A stretch of DNA of 64,000 nucleotides from Heterotrichella gracilis (taxonomy: Eukaryota > Sar > Xanthophyceae > Tribonematales > Xanthonemataceae), in NCBI GenBank assembly GCA_032358255.1, contig JAULBX010025242.1, forward strand, positions 1-64,000, read 5' to 3'. Position 1 is the first letter of the stretch. Each line of letters starts with the position of its first letter. Under the pieces are notes generated by a model. The model had not been told where the DNA came from, did no database searches, and saw only the letters and a program-made list of their open reading frames with translations. Of this stretch, positions 36,527 to 47,000 are shown piece after piece. Both the position numbers and the translations under genes were made by a program.

Positions 36527-37607
36527 ATGACGCCCTCAAACCGCCGCCAGCGCGCGCTTGCGCTTGCCTTCGGCGCCTGCCTGCTGCTTGCCGGGTGGGG
36601 CCCCGCCGGCGCCACCGCGCGCAGCCTGCAGCAGGCCTCCTCGCAGTGCTTTGGCCTGACCGCCGCTGACCTGGCGGCCAAGGTGGACTTCACAAAGATG
36701 GTGGCGCCATGCGGTAAGCCTTAGCCGGGTAGCCAGCCAGTAGCCTGCTGTTGATCATGCATACACATGCACAGCGCATGCCAGGAGCTGCCAGGAGCGG
36801 CTCAGCCGTAATACGGTGAGATGAGTATGGATGCACGCCAAGCTGTGCACAGCACTCAGTGGCCCCTGCCAGTGGGGTCAAGGGGGCCTTTGGCAACACT
36901 GCTGGCTGACCCAAGAACTCCTAGTGGTGCTGCCATAATAATTCCCAGCCCCTGTCAAACACTAGGCCTCACCACACCCCTGCCCTTGCCCCGCAGACTC
37001 CCGCCAGTCCCTCAACTTCCGCTGCGCCAACTGCCCCTGTGCCTTCGTGACCGCATTCACCCCCCTGCTGGCCTCCCTCCCCGTCTCCAAGATCGACTGC
37101 GCAGCCCTGACCTCGGCGGGCGCAGGCGCGTCCCGTGACCAGATCCAGTCTGTGCTGCAGTCGTGCGCATCGCTCATGTTTGGGCCAATGAGCCGCGCAG
37201 GGTGAGTGGACGCATATGCATGTGCAGAGGTTCAGCGTACCATTATCCTAACCATATGACAAGATGCCACAATCATATTTACTTGACAATAAAGAAGGAC
37301 CACTTGTTGCTTTTTCCTACCATGACTCCAAAGGATATGGCGTTGCTGATCATGCAGCCTTCATGCAATGTCATTTGGCCAACTGGGACCAACCATTTCG
37401 ATTTTTATGCCAAACCCTAGGGTTTCAAGCGTAAAGACTCACTAACCCTACAACCCTCCCCTCCCCTGCAGGATCAACGTGCTGTCCCTCACCCAGCTCC
37501 AGAACTGCCGCACCTACCCCGCATGCGTCGCCGACGCCATCCCCCCACAGTGCCGCAACGCAACCGCGCCGGCCCCCGCACCCTCCAGCTTCGTGCCTCT
37601 GGCGTAA
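36527..37607 (+). CDS. Small secreted Cys-rich protein, plus-strand paralogue
   Basis: Three exons close exactly in frame: 36527-36713, 36997-37201 and 37472-37607, giving 175 residues. A clear signal peptide (RRQRALALAFGACLLLAGWG, cleavage near ATA-RSL) precedes a Cys-rich domain: SSQCFGLTAADLAAKV, VAPCG, FRCANCPCAFVTAF, SKIDCAAL, DQIQSVLQSCASLMFGPM, LTQLQNCRTYPACV, PPQCRN. The tail is Ala/Pro-rich (APAPAPSSFVPLA), possibly O-glycosylated. CxxCxC and the block before each intron match the minus-strand gene 1.4 kb away, with the same intron phases (1, 2). TGTAA near 37855 is a candidate poly(A) signal. It presumably acts outside the cell or in the wall; the function is unknown. Confidence 0.78.
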
Positions 37608-38301
37608 ATACCCTAAGCTAGGGAAACCCCTGGCCGCTCAGGCGGCATCATGGGCGCAAGGACTCGTCTAGCTACAATGTGGCTGAGACAGCGGGGTAAA
37701 CATTGATGATTACTGGGAGCTGCATCAGGATGATTACATATGCAGGAAATTTGCAGTCCATGCCACCGGCACCAGTATTTTCGTGAACCAAGAGAAATGT
37801 TTGTAGATATTCGTGACCCAAGCGAGTATTTATTGGCTGCTCTGATACCTGCTCTGTAACCCACACCTGAAATAAATATATTGCAGATTTTGTGCCTCGC
37901 TGATAACGCATGCCCTTCAAGGGCGCACATGGCGAAAAGCCAATGGCGGCTGAAAAATGCCGCTCACTGTAACAAACAAAAAAAGCCTTGCCTCAGCCGA
38001 TACCGCAGTCCTTGTCACTACCCTAATCACTACCCTAGTCACTACCCTACTGCAGGATGTGTGCCTCCACCAATGATACCATTTAACAGCTACGCCACAC
38101 ATGTTTGTACGGACTGGCCTTTTTCCTGTCCAAAAATGCTGTGCGCAATACAATCAAGTTCCCTGCCCAAGCAACTCCCCCCCCCCCTTGCCCCCTCACT
38201 TCCTCCATCCCCCACCCCCCACATGCCCCAAACCCCCACCCACCCACCCACCCTCGCGTGCCCTCCCCTCCCTCTCCCTCCTGCCCATCGCTCCCCCCTC
38301 C
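37608..38301. other. Convergent 3' spacer
   Basis: It lies between the stop of the plus-strand secreted protein and the stop of the minus-strand reductase. There is a C-rich stretch at 38165-38300 and a GTCACTACCCTA-type repeat near 38015-38050. No gene seen. Confidence 0.5.
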
Positions 38302-41300
38302 TCACAGCTCCTCTTGTGTCATATGCACCTGGGTCACTATTTTCTCAAAGTCGGATGGGGAGATGAGCGGAAGCTGAGTGAGCTGGGTGTTCTCCCTCAC
38401 GTGAGCCTGGGACTTGTGGCCTACGGGTGGGGTTTTGGGGGAAGGGGGGTCATCCCAGGGATTATCCAGGGTAAGCATGGTTGTTGTCACGCTAGGTGGG
38501 TGCCTAAGGGTGTGGGGTAGGTCTGTCAACCTGTGCATGCTTGGTCCACCCGCCCCTCACGATGCCGAGAAGCACAAGGCAAGACGCCAGGCCAGCCATG
38601 CTGCGCATGTTGCGCCTCCATTCCCCACCCAACTCCCTACCTTACAGCAGTCCCCACCCAATCCCCAACCTCCAACCCACCTACAAGCACTGCAGTCACC
38701 CCCGGTGTGCTTCTCGCCATATGCAGCAGCTTCTGAGCCAGCGCAAGCCCCGAGGGCAGGCCAGTCATGCTGTGCACACTTCGCTGCACCTCCCGGTCTT
38801 GAAGCAGCTGTGTCTCTAGCAGGGGTCCGGAGCCAAACACGTGCACGCCCAACTGCAAAAGGGTGGTAAAAGCGGGAAATGGCGTCTCAGAACGGCATGA
38901 GGAAGGCAATGCTGTCTGTTTGGGGGAAAAGTGGGTTTGGGAAGACAAGAGGGGAGTGTGTGACAATGGTGGGATTGGCGTTGCACCTTCCTGCCGTTGA
39001 GCAACTGGGTATCTAGGAGGGGACCAGACCCAAACACATACATGCACGCCCAGCTGCAAAAGGGTGGCAACAGTGAGGAAATGGCATTTCAAATGGCAGT
39101 ACAGCATTGGCGGAAGGCAATGCTGTCTTTTGGATGGACAAGGGGGTTTCGGGGGGAAATGGCAGTGTGTGACAAGGGTGGGACTGGTGCAACCCCGCAG
39201 CCAAACACGTGCACAAGTGGGGCACGAAGTGGTCCGAAATGTGCGGGGAGATTTCTGCTACATTTGGGGGCCAACAGATTTAGGTACATGCGGAGGGGCT
39301 TACAGGAAGCTACCACACCCTAGTCACAACCCTTTTCATTTAAAACACCATATTCAGCAGCGGTGCCAGAGGCCAACGAAACCCCTAGCCAAAACCCTCC
39401 CCACCTTGACCGCAGCTTTGAATAGGATTGTCCAGTGTCCAAAAACACCATAGCCAAACCCTAGCCAAAACCCTCCCTCCTCACCTTGAAAGCAGCCTTG
39501 AGTAGGGTGGTGAGCTTTGCCCCCTGCTCCGGCCCCACAGGCTGCCAATCCTCAGCCCATGCCTCGTGCATGCCCACATTGATGGGCGCTTGGATGAACC
39601 TGGGGGGGGGAGGGGGGAGGAACGGAGTGGGTCGTAACTCGCAAAGGCTACAGACGCACCTGTGTGTGTGGTATGCAGTTGGCTTTAGGACAATAGTACT
39701 GTTGATAGATACCCTACCCAAAACCCTATCAATGGTAGAGTACCGGGGGTATATATTTTAATAAATTATATTCAATTATTTTGGTTCCCTAAACCCTAAA
39801 CCCTAAACCCTAAACCCTGAACCATATAAGCTAAGAAATTGATGCACGGGGCACCACAAAAAGTTAAAAACTCTTCGAAATGTCAAATTTGGTCAAATTT
39901 GTCCAGATTTGGGGGTTTAGGCTCGGTTTTGCCCGGTTTAGACACTATTTTGACCCTCACAAAATTCCGGAAATTCGGCCTTCGGCCTCCACAAAATGTC
40001 AAAAAATTCCCCGAAATGCTTCGGGGCCCTACACAAAATTTTAGTTTCACAAAATATATACCCCCCGTACGGTATTGTCTTGAAGCCTGCATACCACACA
40101 GGGTTTTGGGTTTATCTCGCAACGCAAGGGTTGATCCATCAATCAATCCCTCCCCTCTCCTCCCATAATCTGTATCCCACCCACCTGAGCCTGTAGAAAA
40201 TTATACAAGTTTACTTGATTTCTAAATATAATTATGCCTCCCCGTTTGTATACATCCCACCCACCTGAAGCCGTGGTTTGGACCCCCCACTTTATTTGCC
40301 GTGCTCACCACCTTGGCCAGGGGCACATAAATGGGGTCCTCAGGGGATACCCGGAAGCAATCCCAGGTGGCCAGGCCGTAGTACCGAATTAGGCCCTTTT
40401 CGCGGGCCCCCTCCAGCCACTCAAATGCGCGCGCAAGGCGGGCCCAAAATTCGTCCGCGCCCACCTGGGGGAGCTGCATTTCCGCCACATTGTGCAAATA
40501 CAGGAGGTCCACCTGGAGGCCAGGGGGGCACAGAGGGGCAACGGTAGTTTATTGTGCAAGCTACATCTTACGCTTGTTTTACTTGCTCCACGGCAAAGAT
40601 AGGGCATATGGTGGTGCTTATCATCAGAAAGGTGGGTTTGTAGTTGGCGGCGGCGCCATTACGTCCATGCCGGTACCGAACCCCCTTTCCAACCCTTACC
40701 AGAAGCCCTTATAAACCCTGTCTTAAACCCTAGCGCTCACCGTCTCCAGCTGCAGCGATGCCCTGCTCCTATCCAGCATTTGCCCGCCAGGCACTCTGGC
40801 GCACTCCATAAAACCCTAATTATCCAACCCTAAAGCTCTACCCACACCCTAACGCTCACCGTCTCCAGCTGCAGCGATGCCCTGCTCCTGTCCAGCATGG
40901 CCTGCAGGCACTTTGGCGCACTCCATAAAACCCTAATTATCCAATCCTAAAACCCTACCCACACCCTAACGCTCACCGTCTCCAGCTGCAGTGATGCCCT
41001 GCTCCTGTCCAGCATGGCCTGCAGGCACTCCGGTGCCATGCAGTGTATCTCAGCCACCAGGTCGGAATCACCTATCCGCCCAGTGTGGCGCAGCCGCTCC
41101 TTGATCTTGCCTGGTGGGGTGGGGGTTGGCGGGCAAGGAGTGAGGGTGCGTGGGGGGATACTTATGGTGGTTTGAAAAGGGAGGATGAGCATATGGTGTG
41201 GTGCCAGCCTTTAATGATTCAGTGCCATGCAGTGTATCTCAGCCAAGCGGTCGGTGTCACCCACCTTCCCAATGTGGCGCAGCCTTGAGCTTGCCGGGTG

Positions 41301-42503
41301 TGGGGAGTGTATGCGGAGTGGGGGGTTGAGGTGTGGTGTGGTGTGATGGTATGTGGGTGCGGGAGTTGCGTCGCCGCCGCTCCTAGGCCTTCCTCAGGGG
41401 ATGAACTTATTTGCACGCTTGTTTCCTGGAAATGCAAAATGGCAAAATATGGCTGAGGGCATGTAACCCCCCAGGGCTTCGACGCACCTGGTATGAACCC
41501 CGCCTTTGTTGACACAAACAGCATCTCCCTTGCAAACAGGCCGTCATGGCGCAGGGAGCGCAGCGCGTGGCCAATGGCCTGCTCGGCATGGCCAGACCTG
41601 GGGGGGGAGCAGGGGGGTAATGATTACACCAAATTTCGAGACAATGCCCACTGGCCAGCTCAGCATGGCCCGACCTGAAGGAAGTGGGGGGGGGAGGGGG
41701 AATAATGATTACACCAAATTTGAAAAAAATGTCCATTGGCTCGGCGTGACCAGAACTGGGGGGGAGATGGTTTTCTATTACAGGAGCATAGGGAAATACT
41801 GCATGTTGTGTCGCCACATGTCAACACATGTCACGTCACGCAGGCGGCAGACCCATGAGGGTTTAAGGAGAACTTCCATAAAACCCCACCCACCTGATTA
41901 GGTTTCAAGCTTCCAAACCCCAAACCCTCCACACCCACCTGTAGTTGCACGCGGTGTCAATCACGTTCCACCCCTTGGATAAACTGGCCAGCACCGCTTC
42001 AGTCACATACTCATCCGTCTCCCCATCAGCAGACCCTAGGTAGGTCCCCACCCCCAGGCTGCTTAGGGTAAGCACAGGGTTCTCGCTGTCAGAGCCGCCT
42101 GCACGTCGGTGGGTGGGTTTGGGTTATTCGATTTGACATGGCCAGAGCGAGAGACAATGACATCCTCTACAAAGATTTGCTTTGTAAGGAGTGAAGATTT
42201 GGGTTTAGGTTGGTAGGGTCTGGATTAGGGTCTGGAAGTGTGATCAGGGCTAAATGCTGAGCATTTTTCATGATCTGGGGACTGATGCTGATTGAATGGT
42301 GTAAAATTGATTGGCAGGGTAAGGGTGTGCGAATGGAGCATCAGGGCGCTGGGGTTGTGGGGGCGCTAGGGTTTGGGGGACGTACCTGATTCCGGCAACA
42401 CCCTAACCTTTTTGAAGTGGTCTGGTGCGGCTTGTATGGTAGGCCATTTTGCGAACAGGGCTGTGTGTTTGGTGGTGGCAAAACCCTTCCAGGGTGAAGT
42501 TGG
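38302..42503 (-). CDS. Aldo/keto reductase (5' end unresolved)
   Basis: AKR-fold oxidoreductases reduce carbonyls with NADPH. Reading leftwards: exon 42386-42503 (GFATTKHTALFAKW) splices to an exon with SLGVGTYLG and GWNVIDTACNYR, whose Asp and Tyr are catalytic-tetrad residues. Then come REMLFVSTKAGFIPG (the Lys), DSDLVAEIHCMAPECLQ, MDLLYLHNVAEMQLPQ (the His), GLIRYYGLATWDCFR, APINVGMHEAWAEDWQPVG, LGVHVFGSGPLL, and LLHMARSTPGVTAVLVGG, the family's C-terminal STPGV motif. It ends FEKIVTQVHMTQEEL-stop at 38302. This is the bacterial/algal subfamily with a leader before the barrel. The first coding exon upstream of 42503 was not found. The block near 40975-41060 is present four times (from 40738) and the block near 38810 at least twice. 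Confidence 0.9.
39787..39821. repeat. Interstitial telomere-type repeat, five CCCTAAA units
   Basis: Four exact CCCTAAA units are followed by CCCTGAA, within the reductase gene. This is the plant-type (TTTAGGG) telomere motif. Shorter two- or three-unit runs occur at 29690-29707, 32503-32520 and elsewhere. Confidence 0.9.
40738..41290 (-). repeat. Four tandem copies of a reductase exon edge
   Basis: Blocks at 40738-40790, 40857-40910, 40975-41060 and 41220-41290 share CTCACCGTCTCCAGCTGCAG or CAGTGTATCTCAGCCA-type sequence. Only 40975-41100 reads as a full exon (IGDSDLVAEIHCMAPECLQ, ending in the donor). The others look like diverged duplicates set in CCCTAA-rich intron. Confidence 0.8.
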
Positions 42504-42862
42504 CTGCAGTGGCACACAGGGTAACCCTACGTTAGGGTTTGGCGCGCAAACCCTGGAAAACCTCGCGAGGTGGGATCTTATGGGGGGTTCAGTGATGCGC
42601 AAGTGTGGTGCTGTTATCTGCAGTTGCTTGGTAAGAGTTCCCTGATATATATGTGCAGGGTCCCACAAGGGAAGTATGGGGAGACCCTGATGCATGATTG
42701 CGGTGCATCTTGCATGCATGCATCTAGTGGATACCTACGCAGTCTGTGAAGCAAGTGCCGTTAAGGAGCCACCATGCAAGCACACAGGTGTCGTCAAGCG
42801 AGGCCACCTGTCATCATGCATGCATGCATGCATGCATGTGGCATATGCATGCATACTGCGTG

Positions 42863-43201
42863 TCACCAGTATGAGGCATGGCATGGCACCTGGGAGTCGC
42901 ATGCGGGCACCCGGCAGCTGACGGGGCAGCCAGCTCGCATCTCGTACGGGGCCGTGATGCACTCGTGCTCGTCAGCCTTCGACTTGCACCCCACATCCTC
43001 CTTCGCCACGTCGCAGTCAACCTCTAGCAACCTCCGTCGCACTGGGGTGGTCCCGGTGTCAGTGCGGGGCTGCAGTACTGGTTGTACAAGCCCGCCATGA
43101 CCCAGATCCTGCCAAGGGTTTTGTGTGTGCTCGCCAAATTGACCTAGTGTGGGTTGTATGAGTGTGATCAACGCGAGCAGGAGGGCTGGTACCCCAACCA
43201 T
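42863..43201 (-). CDS. Small secreted protein with ShKT-like domain
   Basis: Single open frame of 112 residues from the ATG at 43201. MVGVPALLLALITLIQPTLG is a strong signal peptide. After an RRRLLEV stretch comes CDVAKEDVGCKSKADEHEC with ITAPYEMRAGCPVSC and a final VPAC. This spacing (six Cys, with CPVSC near the end) fits a ShKT domain, a small disulfide fold that in algae is often attached to secreted enzymes such as prolyl 4-hydroxylases. It could also be the first exon of a longer gene: SQ followed by GTGCCA could be a donor. It lies just upstream of the reductase on the same strand; a fusion is unlikely. Confidence 0.65.
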   Translation of the reverse strand: MVGVPALLLALITLIQPTLGQFGEHTQNPWQDLGHGGLVQPVLQPRTDTGTTPVRRRLLEVDCDVAKEDVGCKSKADEHECITAPYEMRAGCPVSCRVPACDSQVPCHASYW

Positions 43202-44004
43202 CTGACTGATATAGAAGCCTTTTCAAGGGTCAAAGGACAGCTACAATGGGAGGGTAAACAGAGGCCATATTACATCGCGCTGCGCGACAGTGGCTGTGCT
43301 TGGTGTTGAGATACTTGTTCCTCGAGCGAGGGTTATGCTGGGCCTTGTCCTCGAGTGGCATGCATGCACCAAGTGAAGTACAGCAGACCCAGCGGCGACA
43401 GAAGCCAGCTGTTCACAAAGTCAACACAAAATAGTTATTGCCAATAACTTATGGCTGCAAGTATCACCCAACTGTGCAGTGCAGCGTCTGGTAACCCTCA
43501 AAGGGACACACCACCAACAAAACACCACCAGAGAGGGAACTCCAATTCTATACATGCAAGATGATCGATCCTAGCACAGTGTCATAACGCCACAGTGTGT
43601 CAGTAGTTAGTGCCTGCCTTGCGGCCCCCTGTAGTGTACAACAGGCAACACGTGAGCACCTTGTCCCGCTTACGAATTCAGTGCCAAGGCAAATCACCGG
43701 GTTTAGGGTTTACGGTTTAGGTGTCATAAGTTGCCAAGGCAAACACCGGCTTCCGCCCATATACAGCTTAGCCAACGGCTTAGGTTGTCAAAAGACTATT
43801 GCACACTTTGAAGGTCCTATGCAGTGAATACTATGTGCTGTGACTGTAACTGAATGGTCCGTTCCCTAGTGTAAAACAACACGGCTGCCGCTACCTACAA
43901 CGCACTGCTTGGCACTGATGCTCGCGCCTTGGCCTGAGAGCATTAATCTATGTTTACCTATAATCCTTCTCCCCACACTCCCCTCCCTTTTCCCCGCCAT
44001 CCGT
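43202..44004. other. Spacer between the ShKT protein and USO1
   Basis: I see no gene. A GGGTTTAGGGTTTACGGTTTAGG stretch lies near 43702 and a short repeat of GCCAAGGCAAACACCGG-like sequence near 43684-43750. Confidence 0.4.
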
Positions 44005-47000
44005 CTATATATAGCTCTGCTCCCCCGCCCCCGCCCCCTCCCCCTCCCCCTCCTCCTCCCCACCCCCCCCTTCCACCACCATGAAGGGCGCAAGCAGCGC
44101 GTCCACATCCTCACCCAGCTCCTCCAACCGCTCCCGCAACCTGGGGGGGTGGGGGGCCCAAGGGGGGTTTCAGGGAGGTCCATGCATGGGAGAGAAAGAT
44201 AAGGGAGAGGTTAGATGGGTGCAACATCATGAGAGGGAATTTCATGGGAGGCATTCTTGTTGTCCCTGCATTCAAACGTCAGACAGAACGGCATTCCTAA
44301 CCGGCATCGGCTTATTGCCTCCCTTGGAGGGCATCCTGATATCCTTTTTCAGACAGTACGTTCCCCCCCCTCCCAAGCTGTTTCCCCACCTCTGCACTTT
44401 CTGCTCCTCCTGACCCAGGCACTCGAGTAGGTCATTCATCCCCTCCTCCCCCTCAGCCACAGCCTCTGCCACAGCTGCATCCACAGCCTCAGCCACAGCC
44501 GCGGCGATGCGTGCAGCCACATCCTCCTCCCCACCACCACCGCCGCCATCGGATGCGTTTCTTGGACGGAAGGTATCTGCGGGGCCAGGGGTGGGGGGAA
44601 AAATGATTTTCAATACACACATCTTCCCCATACAGGACGGTTTGCCATCAGCCTTATACATCCAACAATAATATGGTATAGATTATATCGTAGAATAGAT
44701 ACAATAGATGATCGGATGTGAGCCTTGTACACATGTCGCCAGGCAGGTCTGTCCTGACGCTGCTGACACCACTCCTACACCCAAATGCACCACTCTTTGA
44801 GGCCTGCAAATAGCCGTAACTCTTCCGAAGCCTAGCAAAACCCTGGCAGAAACCCCTAGGCAAAACCCTACCCACCTGGTGCCGCAGGGCTGGCAGGGGT
44901 TTTTAAGCAAACCCTTAGCAGCAACCCCAGCTAAAACCCTGGGCAAAACCCTACCCACCTGGTGCCGCAGGGCTGATTGGCCCCCCCATCTGCTGCTCCA
45001 AAAGGGCACAATGCTGCTCAAGGTTCTCGTACGCCCCCGACAAATCCTCCAAATCTGTGCGGAATTTGACAGCCTCGGATTTGGCCCCCTCCGCATCCGC
45101 CCGCGCATCTTCCAAATCTGATGCAAGACGGGTGATGTTGCCTGCACGCAAGGCATTTAAAAGCGTTCCAATGGACCCAATGTCATAGGGTTCAGGGGTT
45201 TATAATATATATTACAATGAGATGAGGTAAAGTACTGGGCCACCGCAATGGTTGTGCAGCTCACCCAATTCCAAACTTTGTAAGATGCGCGCTCGTGGTT
45301 GGAAAAGGGTCCAAATTACCTTGCAGCGTGGCCACCTCCTGGCGCAGCAATGCCACCTCAGATTCAGCCCTGCTGGCCCTCAACTCGGCCTCCGCCAACC
45401 CCTCGGCATGCCGCGCATCAGGCGTAGCAGCGCCATTCGAATTCGGATTTGGATTCGGATTCAAACCTGGGTTCGAATTTGGAAGGCCAGAGGGTTGTGC
45501 CGGGGGTGACATATGGGCCCCAGATGTTGAGGATTTGAGGAGGTCCTGGGCCAATGCAGTGTTGCGCCGCCGTAGCTCCTCCACTTGCCTGCGCGCAGAG
45601 CACAAAAACCCTAAGCAAAGACCCTTACCAGCAAGTGGATGATGCGCAAATTATGTCTGATGTCTCACGGTGTGGTGTGCCAAGTAAGGAACAAACCGAC
45701 TTTGCACCCCACGACACCACCAACCCTAGCGTAGGGATCTGTCCCCCACAAATTGACAAACCCTAGCCCAGGTACACAACAAACCCTAGTCAGGGCTGGG
45801 ACACACCCTGCCAAACCACACCTAAACCCCAGCCGCACCTCTCCAAGGTGGCGATGACACCCGTAGCAGACGCCAGCTGCTCCGCCTCCGAGCCCCCCGG
45901 CAGGGCCCGGGCCACCTTCCCCCCCGTTTCCCCCCCATCACCGCTCCCCCCTGGCCCATAGGGGTTGCTGTACAGCTGCAGGATGGCTGCCCGGAGCTGC
46001 TGCTCGGTGGATAGTATGATGCGGGTGAAGGGGAGGTCAAAGGGGTTCTCGGGGGCGGCGCCTGCAGGCGGGAGGGTGGTGGGTTGATTTTTCCTCACCG
46101 GGCACGTATATCTTGAAAGATTTGCCCAGTGGAGAAAAGGTAACCATTTTGGCCACGCGCACATCGTGAGGGCTTCAGGGAACAGGTTGTCGAACGAAGA
46201 GGATTTCCTTATTCTACTACATATTTTGTGCAGATCTACAAAACAAGCACCTATCCCCATTTCACCACAAATTTCTCACCCGTCCCTCCCCCAGGATTCC
46301 TCCCCTCCTCACCTTGCTCCCCCCGTGGCGTGCCCCCCCTGGGTATCGCAACCCGCCCAGCTGGCGTCCCAGCAGCCACAAACAGGGGATCCCTCAGCAG
46401 GCTTTCGAGTGCTGACAGGTACCTGGACAGCCCAATCTGAGCGGTGATGATGTCCAGGACCGAAGGGGGTGGTGGGGCGGAGGCGGAGGTGGTGGCGGTG
46501 GGTGGTGGCGGGGCCTGTGGAGGGGTGGATGGGGTGGAACGGTGAAAAAGTATTTTTATGGAAATGTCAGGATGTTTTGGCAACGAGAACACAAAATCAA
46601 GTTTTGGACACCGGTAGATCCATGCCAATACTTCCTCTCCGCGAGGAAGGGAAACAAACATACAAGTGAGTGTAAATGACTTTGTCGCCCAGCAAAATTT
46701 TAGTATTTCACGGTTGCAAACACACCCACACACATCCCCACCCCCCCACCTGCGCCGCCGCCACCACGCACAGCCCCAGCACCACCGCCGCCAGCCCCCC
46801 CACCAGCGGCTGTGGGTGCGCCACCCTGTCACATGCAGCATCCACCAGCAGGGGGAGCGCGTCAGGGTCTTGGGAGAGGGAGAGGGCCGCCGGGGGGAAA
46901 TCGGTGAGCCACACCACCAGCAGGCGGAGCAGGGAGGCGGCTGCCGCTGCCGCTGCAGGGGGGTCTGGAGGGGAAGGGGAGGGTGGGAGTGAGCCCTTCA

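Noticed and set aside
42386-43201. Fusion of the ShKT domain to the aldo/keto reductase
   Set aside because: The ShKT open frame ends in its own stop, no splice pair in frame was found between them, and the reductase family normally starts near the exon at 42503.
43999-44014. TCTATATATAGCTC as a TATA box for a plus-strand gene starting at the ATG at 44081
   Set aside because: The minus strand here is the coding end of USO1: the TATATA lies over the codons SYI and the stop TAG, and the supposed plus-strand protein is low-complexity and antisense to the final exon.
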